From NCBI GenBank assembly GCA_900316665.1, contig ONDV01000009.1:1-58914 (forward strand): DNA of 58,914 nt. The letters run 5' to 3'. Each line of letters opens with the position of its first letter. Positions within the stretch are counted from its first letter, which is position 1. Shown piece after piece: positions 37,879 to 46,269 of the stretch. This DNA is from an uncultured Lachnospiraceae bacterium (GTDB lineage Bacteria; Bacillota; Clostridia; Lachnospirales; Lachnospiraceae). The notes under the pieces are model-generated. The model had not been told where the DNA came from. It worked only from the letters and a program-made list of their open reading frames with translations, and made no database searches. Both the position numbers and the translations under genes were made by a program.

Positions 37879-38403
37879 ATGGCAAAGTACAGAAAACTTG
37901 GAAGAACATCTTCACAGAGAAAGGCACTCCTGAGAAATCAGGTCACAATGCTTTTCGAGCACGGCAAAATCATCACAACTGAAGCAAAGGCTAAGGAAGT
38001 GAGCAAGATCGCCGAGAAGCTTATCGCACTCGCAGTTCGTGAGAAAGATAACTTTGATGAGGTTACTGTCGAGGCAAAGGTTCCTGAGAAGGATAAGAAC
38101 GGCAGACGTGTGAAGAAAGTCGAGGACGGCAGAAAGGTTACTGTATATACTACAGTTGAGAAAAAGATCAAGAAGGATCAGCCTTCTCGTCTTCATGCCC
38201 GCCGTCAGATGCTTAAAGTTCTCTATCCTGTAACCGAGAAGGGCACTAAGAAGTCCGAAACAGTTAACGTAAATATGCCAAACAAACTCTTTGATGAGAT
38301 TGCTCCTAAATACGTTGATAGAAACGGCGGTTACACAAGAATTACAAAGATTGGTCAGAGAAAAGGCGATGGAGCACTTGAGGTGCTGCTTGAACTTATC
38401 TGA
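37879..38403 (+). CDS. rplQ: 50S ribosomal protein L17, extended form
   Basis: Tunnel-exit-side 50S protein. Most bacterial L17 have about 115-130 residues; this one has 174, owing to a Lys/Glu-rich insertion (about residues 62-105, around [20 protein letters not shown]). The core ends [38 protein letters not shown] are normal. ATG 37879 is right; the upstream in-frame ATG (37864) overlaps the ribosome binding site ATGGAGG. Confidence 0.96.
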   Translation: MAKYRKLGRTSSQRKALLRNQVTMLFEHGKIITTEAKAKEVSKIAEKLIALAVREKDNFDEVTVEAKVPEKDKNGRRVKKVEDGRKVTVYTTVEKKIKKDQPSRLHARRQMLKVLYPVTEKGTKKSETVNVNMPNKLFDEIAPKYVDRNGGYTRITKIGQRKGDGALEVLLELI

Positions 38404-38409
38404 GACTAT

Positions 38410-38440
38410 AAAAGCCGGGGATTTCCCGGCTTTATTTTTT
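38410..38440 (+). terminator. Terminator of the ribosomal cluster
   Basis: AAAGCCGGG (38411-38419) pairs with CCCGGCTTT (38425-38433), followed by TTTATTTTTT. On the other strand the stem is followed by a short T-run, so it may also serve the convergent regulator gene. Confidence 0.92.
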
Positions 38441-38471
38441 ATAATAGAATTTTTTAATTAAGGCAAATATT

Positions 38472-39569
38472 TTATTTCCGGTCTATTTCTTTTTTTATTT
38501 TGAAAGAGTTATATAGTCCGGGATTTTTTTTGATGACTGAATCATTGTCATGAGTTTTAGAACCATATATATCCCTGTGTCTGCATTTTCCTGTTGATTT
38601 CCTGACAATAAGTTCAGGCCTCAGCGTTACTTTGGACATATATATGCCTTTAATCAGACCGTTTAAAATAAAGTATGCTGACTTTCCGATGTCGAGCCTG
38701 TTCTGCCTTACAGTTGTAAGAGGCGGATAGAGATGAGCTGATATTGGCAGATCATCGAATCCTATAACACTGATGTCATCAGGCACTTTAAATCCCAGTG
38801 TCATACATTCTGATATTACCCCTGTTGCAATAAGGTCATTGCCACATACAATTGCTGTCGCTCCCCGGTCAAGAAATCCGGGTACATGATAATGGGCTGA
38901 GTCTGCTACAAAATATCCATATACGCATAATTCAGGATCAGGTTCAAGACCGTGGTTACTGATACTTCTGATAAAGGCGGCCATACGCTGATCTGATATT
39001 TCCGATCCGACAGAACCATCCAGGAAAGCTATTTTTTTGTGTCCCAGTTTAATAAGATGAGAGATAGCCATATCTATTCCCTCATCACTGTCAGTGCTTA
39101 TGCAGCTGACATTTTTATTTTTGGATATGAAGTTATCCAGCAGAATCGTTGGAAATTTGGTTGATTCAATATCTTTCATCCAGGGATCATCTTTCGAGAA
39201 CCCAAGAATAAATGAACCGGCATAGTGGTTTATCATCATGTATTTATCATAATGTTCATTATGCTGAAAGTCTTTGCTGACCGGCAGTACTGTTATGCCG
39301 TAATGTTCCTTGAATGCAGCCTGTCTGAATCCGAGGATAATCTCGTACCCGAAATTATTGGCTGATTCGAATTCCATGTTCTCTATGAAGATACATATTC
39401 TCGTTCTGTGCTCGCTGTCCCGCCTCCGACCTTTATATCCCAGTTCAACAGCTGTGTCGAGAACCTGCTGACGGACTGATTCAGAGATATCTTTGCCGCC
39501 GTTCAGTCCTTTTGAGACGGTGCTGACAGAGACCCCAAGTTTGTCAGCGATATCTTTTATGGTTGCCAT
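38472..39569 (-). CDS. LacI-family transcriptional regulator
   Basis: A 365-residue LacI-type regulator. The N-terminus has the helix-turn-helix and hinge (IKDIADKLGVSVSTVSKGLNGG), then a periplasmic-binding-protein fold with FLDGSVGSEISDQRMAAF and IVCGNDLIATG. The last ~30 residues form a basic tail of unknown role. It is divergent from the maltodextrin-type ABC genes and probably controls them, with a maltooligosaccharide as likely signal by context. AGAAGG precedes the start on the minus strand. Confidence 0.88.
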   Translation of the reverse strand: MATIKDIADKLGVSVSTVSKGLNGGKDISESVRQQVLDTAVELGYKGRRRDSEHRTRICIFIENMEFESANNFGYEIILGFRQAAFKEHYGITVLPVSKDFQHNEHYDKYMMINHYAGSFILGFSKDDPWMKDIESTKFPTILLDNFISKNKNVSCISTDSDEGIDMAISHLIKLGHKKIAFLDGSVGSEISDQRMAAFIRSISNHGLEPDPELCVYGYFVADSAHYHVPGFLDRGATAIVCGNDLIATGVISECMTLGFKVPDDISVIGFDDLPISAHLYPPLTTVRQNRLDIGKSAYFILNGLIKGIYMSKVTLRPELIVRKSTGKCRHRDIYGSKTHDNDSVIKKNPGLYNSFKIKKEIDRK

Positions 39570-40044
39570 CTATATACCTTCTTTCGAACTAACGATGCAA
39601 TAAGAAAAATAATTTCTGACAATGGCTCTGATTTAATAATTAACCGTGTATGCAGTAAACCGTAAGGAGTAAACGTTTCCATGCCTGTCAGAATGATTAT
39701 TTATAAATTTCAAAGTCATTATAAAAACACAGATAAAATATTGCAAGAAAAAAACGAAAATTAACGAAAAAACTATTAATTAATTTTTTCAATCGGGAAC
39801 AATTCACAAAAACGACACGAAAAAACTGTGCACAATGTCGAAAAAAATTAAATAAACTTCTATTTCGTTGACAAATTACAACATAGGTGATAAATTACAA
39901 TTCGACGAACGAAAGTTTCCGAAAGTTTCGAAATGAAAAAATCTCAGAAGCAAAATATGAAATAAAGCCTGATGAGAAATATTTCGGAATGGTGGAAACG
40001 ATACCGGTATTAACAAAAGGGTAATAGAAAGGAAGTTACTGATT
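39570..40044. promoter_or_regulatory. Divergent control region of the alpha-glucan uptake genes
   Basis: 475 bp, AT-rich. The rightward promoter is TTGACA (39868-39873), 17 nt, TAAATT (39891-39896), start near 39903. Two tandem CGAAAGTTTC units (39910-39929) lie just downstream of the start. GTAAACGTTTCC (39669-39680) is a near-palindrome with a central CG, the classic LacI-family operator form, and GGAAACG recurs at 39994-40000. A minus-strand promoter for the regulator was not identified with confidence. Confidence 0.65.
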
Positions 40045-41334
40045 ATGAACAAGAAGGTTGTTTCTGTTCTTATGGCAGGCGCACTTTGTTCTACAATGCT
40101 TGTTGGATGCGGCGGAAAGAAAGCTGCTTCAAACAATTCCGGCAATGCTGGCAACAAGGCTGCAACAACAAAGAAGACAGAGCTGAAATATGACGGCGAG
40201 ATCAAGGTCTGGGTGGCTGATAACGCTGTTGATTTCACTAAGGATGAGATTCAGAAATTCCAGGACAAGAATTCAGGACTCAAGAATGCAAAATTCACTG
40301 TTGAGCCTGTAGGAGAAGGCGATGCGGCATCCAACATGATTACAGACGTTGAGGCTGGAGCTGATGTCTTTACATTCGCACAGGATCAGACAGCACGTCT
40401 TGTATCTGCCGGCGCTCTTGAAGAGGTTGAGGCAGGAAATGCAGCTCAGCTCAAGAAGGACAACGATGAGGGCGCTGCAAAGGCCGGAACTGTTGGTAAG
40501 AAAATGTATGCTTATCCTATCACAGCAGATAATACATATTTCATGTATTATGATAAGAGTGTTGTGACTGATCCTACTGACCTTGACAAGATTCTTGCTG
40601 ACTGCAAGGCTGCAAACAAGAAGTTCTACTTCGCTGTTGACAACGGCTGGTATCAGACAGCATTCTTCTTCGGTGCAGGATGCAAGCTTACATATGATAC
40701 AGATGATAAGGGTAACTTCACAAAATGCAATATCGATTATGCAAGCGATAAGGGCCTTGCAGCTCTGAAGGCTATGGCTACAATGGCTGGAAGCGGAGCA
40801 TGGGCAAACGGTGCTGACGCAAGCAAGGCTACAGATGTGGCTGCAATCGTAGATGGTACCTGGGATTCAGCTACTGTAAAGCAGCTCTTTGGTGATAATT
40901 ATGCCTGCGCTAAGCTGCCTCAGTTCACCGGTGGAGATGGCAAGAAATATCAGATGAGCGGTTTCAGCGGATACAAGCTTCTCGGTGTAAAGCCTCAGGA
41001 AGATGCTGATAAGCTTGCTGTTTGCGATGCACTTGCAGCTTACCTTTCAAGCGGTGATGTTCAGATTGACAGATTCAAGGCTCTTGGATGGGGTCCTTCA
41101 AATCTTGAAGCTCGTAAAGATGATGCAGTTACAAAGGATGCCGCTATGATGGCAGTATTCGAACAGATGAAACTGGATCAGACACAGGGACAGTATCCCG
41201 GAGATTACTGGACAACAGCTGAAGGTCTTGGCGGAGATATCGTACAGGGCAACATCACAGCAAGCACAAGTGATGATGATCTCATGAAGACTCTTCAGAC
41301 ATTCCAGGATACCTGCAAGAGCTACGCAAAATAA
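40045..41334 (+). CDS. Maltodextrin-type ABC transporter substrate-binding lipoprotein
   Basis: Captures the sugar outside the cell. The 429-residue protein has a lipoprotein signal (MNKKVVSVLMAGALCSTMLVGC, lipobox LVGC) and a Ser/Asn-rich linker. The family-1 binding fold follows (EIKVWVADNAVDFTKDEIQKF, YAYPITADNTYFMYYDKS), close to MalE/MdxE. The substrate is inferred to be maltose or maltodextrin from the GH13 enzyme and the permeases. GAAAGGAAG precedes the ATG. Confidence 0.88.
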   Translation: MNKKVVSVLMAGALCSTMLVGCGGKKAASNNSGNAGNKAATTKKTELKYDGEIKVWVADNAVDFTKDEIQKFQDKNSGLKNAKFTVEPVGEGDAASNMITDVEAGADVFTFAQDQTARLVSAGALEEVEAGNAAQLKKDNDEGAAKAGTVGKKMYAYPITADNTYFMYYDKSVVTDPTDLDKILADCKAANKKFYFAVDNGWYQTAFFFGAGCKLTYDTDDKGNFTKCNIDYASDKGLAALKAMATMAGSGAWANGADASKATDVAAIVDGTWDSATVKQLFGDNYACAKLPQFTGGDGKKYQMSGFSGYKLLGVKPQEDADKLAVCDALAAYLSSGDVQIDRFKALGWGPSNLEARKDDAVTKDAAMMAVFEQMKLDQTQGQYPGDYWTTAEGLGGDIVQGNITASTSDDDLMKTLQTFQDTCKSYAK

Positions 41335-41360
41335 ATTAGTTTAAATTTCGGTATACCAAA

Positions 41361-41392
41361 GGGCCGGCCAAAGTCTGGCCGGTCCATTTTTT
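41361..41392 (+). terminator. Intergenic hairpin after the binding-protein gene
   Basis: GGGCCGGCCA (41361-41370) pairs with TGGCCGGTCC (41376-41385), then ATTTTTT. Partial termination here would give more binding protein than permease, as is common in ABC operons. Confidence 0.85.
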
Positions 41393-41412
41393 ACTGAAAG
41401 ACGGGGTTAACT

Positions 41413-42789
41413 ATGGCTAAGAACAAAAATCGGAAATCATCCGCATCGTTCAAGGAGAACATAGCGGAGATAGGGACCACCTTCAAAGAGGGTGACCTGA
41501 AGACGAGATTGTCATTTATCATAATGGGTATCGGTCCTGTTATGAGAGGACAATATGTAAAAGGATTCGCCTACTTACTTTCCGAGATTCTCTTCTTCTG
41601 GTATTTCTTCGGATTCGGACTTCAATATTTAAGCAAGTTCGGTACACTGGGAAATGTCGAGACACATACAGAGAACAGACTGATAGTATATGGCGACAAT
41701 TCATTCCTGATTCTACTCTATGGTCTTCTGACTATAGTTATAATCGCGGCGTTTATTTATATCTGGCGAATGAACGTCAGGGAGAACTATTTAGAGGAGC
41801 AGAAGCTTAAGAAAGGCTTAAAGCTTGAAAAGAACAGTAAGGTTCTTGGGTCTCTTCTTGATGAGAACTTTGATAAGACTCTTCTTACACTCCCTGTGCT
41901 TGGCATTTTTGTTTTCACTGTGCTGCCTATCATATTCATGATCTGTGTGGCATTTACAAATTATGACAAGCAGCATCAGTCACCGGCGCACCTTTTCACA
42001 TGGGTCGGTCTTAAAAATTTCAAATCGCTGTTTTCTTTCGGCGGCAACGGACTTGGAGCTACATTTGGCAAGGTCTTGATCTGGACTCTTGTCTGGGCAT
42101 TCTTCGCAACACTTACCAGTTATTTTCTGGGGATTCTTGTAGCCCTTCTTATCAATAAAAAGGGAATTAAATTCAAGAAGCTTTGGAGAACGATTCTCGT
42201 CATGACTATCGCTGTCCCCCAGTTCGTATCCCTGCTTTATGTGTCAAAGCTTTTTACCGATACAGGCATAATAAACGGATGGCTCTTGAAACTGCACTGG
42301 ATTACCAGTCCCATTCCTTTCTGGACAAATCCTACTCTTGCAAAAGTAATGATAATACTTATCAATATCTGGGTAGGTATTCCGTATATGATGCTGATCG
42401 CTACAGGAATACTAATGAATATTCCGGCAGATCTCTATGAATCCGCAAAGATTGATGGAGCAAACGGATGGCAGATGTTCAAGAGCATTACTCTTCCTTA
42501 TATGCTTTTCGTCACAGGACCATTCCTTCTGACACAGTTTACAGGTAACCTGAATAACTTCAATGTCATCTATCTCCTGACACAGGGCGGACCCAAGTCT
42601 ATGAAGATGGCGGGAAACGCCGGAGAGACAGACCTCCTCGTAACATGGCTCTACAAAATGACAGTCAATGATACGAACTATAAGATGGCAGCTGTTATTG
42701 GTATTATGGTATTCATCGTCACGGCAGTTACATCACTTATTGTGTATAATGCACTGCCTTCCGTAAAAGATGAGGAGGGATTCCAGTAA
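41413..42789 (+). CDS. Maltodextrin-type ABC permease, MalF-like
   Basis: Membrane permease subunit of 458 residues. The C-terminal ~280 residues are the ordinary permease with the EAA loop (ADLYESAKIDGANGWQMFKSITLPY). The first ~160 residues add a basic cytosolic stretch and extra hydrophobic segments (FAYLLSEILFFWYFFGFGL and FLILLYGLLTIVIIAAFIYIW), then a charged linker. The stop overlaps the next ATG. No ATPase gene follows, so a shared MsmX-type ATPase from elsewhere is expected. Confidence 0.88.
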   Translation: MAKNKNRKSSASFKENIAEIGTTFKEGDLKTRLSFIIMGIGPVMRGQYVKGFAYLLSEILFFWYFFGFGLQYLSKFGTLGNVETHTENRLIVYGDNSFLILLYGLLTIVIIAAFIYIWRMNVRENYLEEQKLKKGLKLEKNSKVLGSLLDENFDKTLLTLPVLGIFVFTVLPIIFMICVAFTNYDKQHQSPAHLFTWVGLKNFKSLFSFGGNGLGATFGKVLIWTLVWAFFATLTSYFLGILVALLINKKGIKFKKLWRTILVMTIAVPQFVSLLYVSKLFTDTGIINGWLLKLHWITSPIPFWTNPTLAKVMIILINIWVGIPYMMLIATGILMNIPADLYESAKIDGANGWQMFKSITLPYMLFVTGPFLLTQFTGNLNNFNVIYLLTQGGPKSMKMAGNAGETDLLVTWLYKMTVNDTNYKMAAVIGIMVFIVTAVTSLIVYNALPSVKDEEGFQ

Positions 42790-43637
42790 TGAGTGCTAAG
42801 AGAAAATTTACAAATATAGTCAGTTATATTGTATTGATCTTGATAAGTATTATCTGGCTGTTTCCGTTCTTTGGAATTCTGATGACCAGCTTCAGGTCAT
42901 ACAAGGACTATGGCGGATTGACTAATTATGTAATTCCAAAGCATTTTTCGCTTGATAATTACAAATTCCTTTTCAGCAACAAGACAAAGTTTTTACAATG
43001 GTATGGCAATACTTTGATTATAGCGATATTTGTAACATTACTTCAGACTCTCGTAGTAGTATGTGTTGCATATATTCTTTCCAGAATGAGGTTCAAGCTG
43101 AGAAATCTTCTTATGAGAACATGGCTTATTCTTGGTATGTTCCCAGGATTCCTTACAATGATCTGCATGTACTTCCTTCTTAAACAGTTCGGACTAACAC
43201 AGTCCGGCGCCATTCCGGGTCTGATCCTTGTCTATGTGGCAAGCTCAGGTATGGGCTATTATGTATGTAAAGGATTCTTTGATACCATTCCTAAATCTTT
43301 GGATGAGGCAGCTATCATTGACGGCGCTACAAGATCTCAGGTAATGTTTAAAGTCATCCTTCCTCTGTCAAAGCCTATCATTATTTACACGGCTCTGACA
43401 GCATTCATGGCTCCCTGGTGCGACTACATTTTCGCTTCCTATATCGCTTTCGGTCATGAGTCAAGCTACAACGTAGCAGTCGCTATGACCCGTTGGGTAT
43501 GGACAAACGATTATCAGGGCTATTTTACAAGATTCTGCGCGGGCGGCGTTCTAATCGCTGTTCCTGTCACACTTCTTTTCATGGCCCTCCAGAGATATTA
43601 TGTAGAAGGAGTAACAGGCGGTGCTGTAAAGGGCTGA
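42789..43637 (+). CDS. Maltodextrin-type ABC permease, MalG-like
   Basis: Second permease subunit, 282 residues, six predicted membrane segments. The EAA loop is PKSLDEAAIIDGATRSQVMFKVILPLSKP and the C-terminus QRYYVEGVTGGAVKG is typical of MalG. It overlaps the MalF-like gene by one base. Confidence 0.9.
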   Translation: MSAKRKFTNIVSYIVLILISIIWLFPFFGILMTSFRSYKDYGGLTNYVIPKHFSLDNYKFLFSNKTKFLQWYGNTLIIAIFVTLLQTLVVVCVAYILSRMRFKLRNLLMRTWLILGMFPGFLTMICMYFLLKQFGLTQSGAIPGLILVYVASSGMGYYVCKGFFDTIPKSLDEAAIIDGATRSQVMFKVILPLSKPIIIYTALTAFMAPWCDYIFASYIAFGHESSYNVAVAMTRWVWTNDYQGYFTRFCAGGVLIAVPVTLLFMALQRYYVEGVTGGAVKG

Positions 43638-43658
43638 TACGGTCAGTTACAATCGCTG

Positions 43659-43697
43659 CGCCATATACATTTTCAGAATGTATATGGCGTTTTTTTT
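43659..43697 (+). terminator. Terminator after the permease genes
   Basis: CGCCATATACATT (43659-43671) pairs perfectly with AATGTATATGGCG (43677-43689), followed by eight T. Expression of the GH13 gene 12 nt later must come by read-through or a promoter not seen. Confidence 0.92.
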
Positions 43698-43708
43698 AAC
43701 AGAGGAAA

Positions 43709-45373
43709 ATGATGAAAAAAATCAGACTAAAGAAAATCATCTCAATTACTTTAATTATTGCTTTGATGCCGGGACTCATGTCATGTTCCGGAAAAAAAGA
43801 AAGAAAAGAATACGGTCTCCGTATAAAGGATAACTACCGAACCGGATACGAGGTATTTGTGCATTCATTTTATGACAGTAATGGAGATGGAATCGGAGAT
43901 CTTAAAGGTCTGACAAAGAAACTTGACTATATAAATGATGGCAAGGATAAATCAGGAGATTCTCTGGGCTGCAGCGAGATATGGACTATGCCGATTTTTG
44001 CGTCACCGACTTATCATAAATACGATGTAACAGATTATAAAAGTATTGATAAGTCATATGGGACTCTTGATGATTTCGATGACTTGGTGTCAGCGGTTCA
44101 TAAGAGGAAGATGACTCTTCTTCTGGATCTGCCGGTCAACCACACCAGCAACGATCATCCCTGGTTCAAGGAAGCCGCTGCTTATATCAGTAGTCTTAAA
44201 GATGGGGAGAATCCTGATCCGGCTGCCTGTAAATATGTTGATTATTATAATTTTTCAAGGGAAAAAAAGACTGGCTACGAACAGCTGCCGGGAACGATTT
44301 GGTATTACGAAGCCAGATTCTGGAGTGGCATGCCAGATCTCAATCTGAATAATCAGGATGTCAGAAATGAGATAGATTCTATCGTATCATTCTGGCTGGA
44401 CAGGGGCTGTGACGGTTTCAGGCTTGATGCCGTAACCAGTTATTTCACTGATGATATAGATTCAAGCGTTTCTTTCCTGAAGTGGCTTACGGACACTGTC
44501 AAGAGTCATAAGAAGGCTGCTTATCTTGTCGGTGAGTGCTGGACTGATCAGGCTGGTTATGCCAAATATTACAAGAGCGGGATAGATTCAGTATTTGATT
44601 TTGATTTTGCGGGACAGGAAGGTGTGATTGCATCTGTAACTAACGGACGGAGACCGGTGGAATATTATATAAAAAGGATGGCTGATGAAGAGAAACTTTA
44701 TCAGGGATATAACAGGAATTATGTTAATTCACCTTTTTATACCAATCATGATATGGCCAGGTCGGCAGGATATTATTTGAACGATGACGGCTCAAAGACT
44801 AAATTCGCTGAAGCTCTGAATCTCATGCAGACCGGCAATGCATTTATTTATTATGGTGAGGAGCTGGGAATGAGAGGCTCCGGCAAGGATGAGAACAAGC
44901 GGGCTCCGATGATGTGGTCGTCTGATCAGGATGCTGTCGGTACCTGCAAGGCACCGGATGGAATGGATAATATCAAACAGAAATGCCTTCCGGAGGATAA
45001 ACAGACAAAAGATCCGGATTCAATTCTTTCCTATGTCAGAAAAGCGATTAAAATAAGAAATCAATATCCGGTTATAGCTCGTGGGCAGACAGAAGCTGTA
45101 AAAAAGATTACGAAAGGTGATATTGGTGCCTTTACCAGATCTATGAAGTCCGGCAACTCTAAAGACAAAGATGAATACGAATCAGTAATGATTATCATTA
45201 ATGCCGGCAAAAAGGAAGGTACTGTCGATCTTTCAAAAGTGAAGAGCATGGGATATACAAGGCTTGATACATATCTTGTGACAAACAATAAAGAAGCTGT
45301 TAAAAAATCCGGAGACAAACTTTCCATTCCTGCATATTCGATGGCTGTGTTGACAAAACCTTCCGAGGAGTGA
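43709..45373 (+). CDS. Surface GH13 alpha-amylase-family lipoprotein
   Basis: Cleaves alpha-glucan or maltooligosaccharides outside the cell for the importer. The 554-residue protein has a lipoprotein signal (lipobox LMSC, about residue 26). The GH13 barrel shows the four regions: DLPVNHTS, GFRLDAV (nucleophile Asp), VGECW (acid/base Glu) and YTNHD. The C-terminal beta domain is short. The exact bond specificity (alpha-1,4 or alpha-1,6) cannot be read. AGAGGAAA precedes the start; ATG 43712 is an equal alternative. Confidence 0.9.
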   Translation: MMKKIRLKKIISITLIIALMPGLMSCSGKKERKEYGLRIKDNYRTGYEVFVHSFYDSNGDGIGDLKGLTKKLDYINDGKDKSGDSLGCSEIWTMPIFASPTYHKYDVTDYKSIDKSYGTLDDFDDLVSAVHKRKMTLLLDLPVNHTSNDHPWFKEAAAYISSLKDGENPDPAACKYVDYYNFSREKKTGYEQLPGTIWYYEARFWSGMPDLNLNNQDVRNEIDSIVSFWLDRGCDGFRLDAVTSYFTDDIDSSVSFLKWLTDTVKSHKKAAYLVGECWTDQAGYAKYYKSGIDSVFDFDFAGQEGVIASVTNGRRPVEYYIKRMADEEKLYQGYNRNYVNSPFYTNHDMARSAGYYLNDDGSKTKFAEALNLMQTGNAFIYYGEELGMRGSGKDENKRAPMMWSSDQDAVGTCKAPDGMDNIKQKCLPEDKQTKDPDSILSYVRKAIKIRNQYPVIARGQTEAVKKITKGDIGAFTRSMKSGNSKDKDEYESVMIIINAGKKEGTVDLSKVKSMGYTRLDTYLVTNNKEAVKKSGDKLSIPAYSMAVLTKPSEE

Positions 45374-45378
45374 ATTAA

Positions 45379-46176
45379 ATGAAGTTGAAATACAAGAATT
45401 ATATATTTGATCTGTATGGAACTCTTATTGATATTCATACAGATGAAAATGATATGAGCCTCTGGGAAGAGATGAGCAAGATTTATTCATGCTATGGTTC
45501 TGATTATGAGCCGGATGAACTGCAGTCCAGATATCTGGCGCTGGTTCGCGAGGAAGAAAATGAGATCTATGAAAAGAAAGGTTACGGCTGTCCTGAGATC
45601 AGGCTTGAAAGAGTATTTGCAAGACTTTTGACAGAAGCTGAAAGGAAGCATCCTACATCAGAAAAGATAGCATCCATGGTAAATGAAGAGCTGATGGAGT
45701 CGGATTGGATGAAGTTGATTGCCAACACTTTTCGAACCATTTCTCGTTCAAAAATAAATGTCTATCCGGGAGTCTTTGAACTTTTTGACAGGATAAGATC
45801 CGGAGGAGGGCATATATATCTCCTGTCGAATGCCCAGAGGTGCTTTACGGAAGCTGAGCTGGAGGAAACGGGACTGTCAGATCAATTTGATGCTGTGTAT
45901 CTGTCGTCTGATTATGAGATGAAAAAACCTCAGCCAGAATTTATTCGCCGCCTGATACATGATGAAGGACTCGATGCCGAGGAATCGGTAATGATAGGAA
46001 ATGAATTGCATGCTGACATAGGATCAGCTCTTTCTGCAGGTATGGACAGTATATACATCAATTCCTATGATCTGCAGCCTAACGAGATGAGACTGAGGCT
46101 TATGTATGAGATGCAGGGTCATCCGAAGACGCTGACGCCGAAGATGACAGATACAATAGCAGATCTGCTTGACTGA
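45379..46176 (+). CDS. HAD-superfamily hydrolase
   Basis: A 265-residue phosphatase-like protein. Motif I is FDLYGTLID (nucleophile Asp, with Tyr at the second position as in haloacid-dehalogenase-type members), motif II LLSNA, the conserved Lys in MKKPQPEF and motif III MIGNELHADIGSALSAGM. Substrate unknown; a phosphosugar is possible given the neighbours. Starts 5 nt after the GH13 stop behind GAGGAG. Confidence 0.8.
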   Translation: MKLKYKNYIFDLYGTLIDIHTDENDMSLWEEMSKIYSCYGSDYEPDELQSRYLALVREEENEIYEKKGYGCPEIRLERVFARLLTEAERKHPTSEKIASMVNEELMESDWMKLIANTFRTISRSKINVYPGVFELFDRIRSGGGHIYLLSNAQRCFTEAELEETGLSDQFDAVYLSSDYEMKKPQPEFIRRLIHDEGLDAEESVMIGNELHADIGSALSAGMDSIYINSYDLQPNEMRLRLMYEMQGHPKTLTPKMTDTIADLLD

Positions 46177-46202
46177 TGCCGTGCTTATGCACGGCATTTT
46201 TT
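46176..46202 (+). terminator. Terminator after the HAD gene
   Basis: ATGCCGTGC (46176-46184) pairs with GCACGGCAT (46189-46197) around TTAT, followed by a T-run. Confidence 0.92.
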
Positions 46203-46215
46203 AGTATATGAGGGC

Positions 46216-46243
46216 TTGATTTTATGTGGTAGAATGATATACA
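46216..46243 (+). promoter_or_regulatory. mutS2 promoter
   Basis: TTGATT (46216-46221), 16-nt spacer, TATACA (46238-46243), just after the terminator and before the AAGGA ribosome binding site. Confidence 0.55.
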
Positions 46244-46269
46244 CAATTTTTATGACATAAGGAAAAGAT

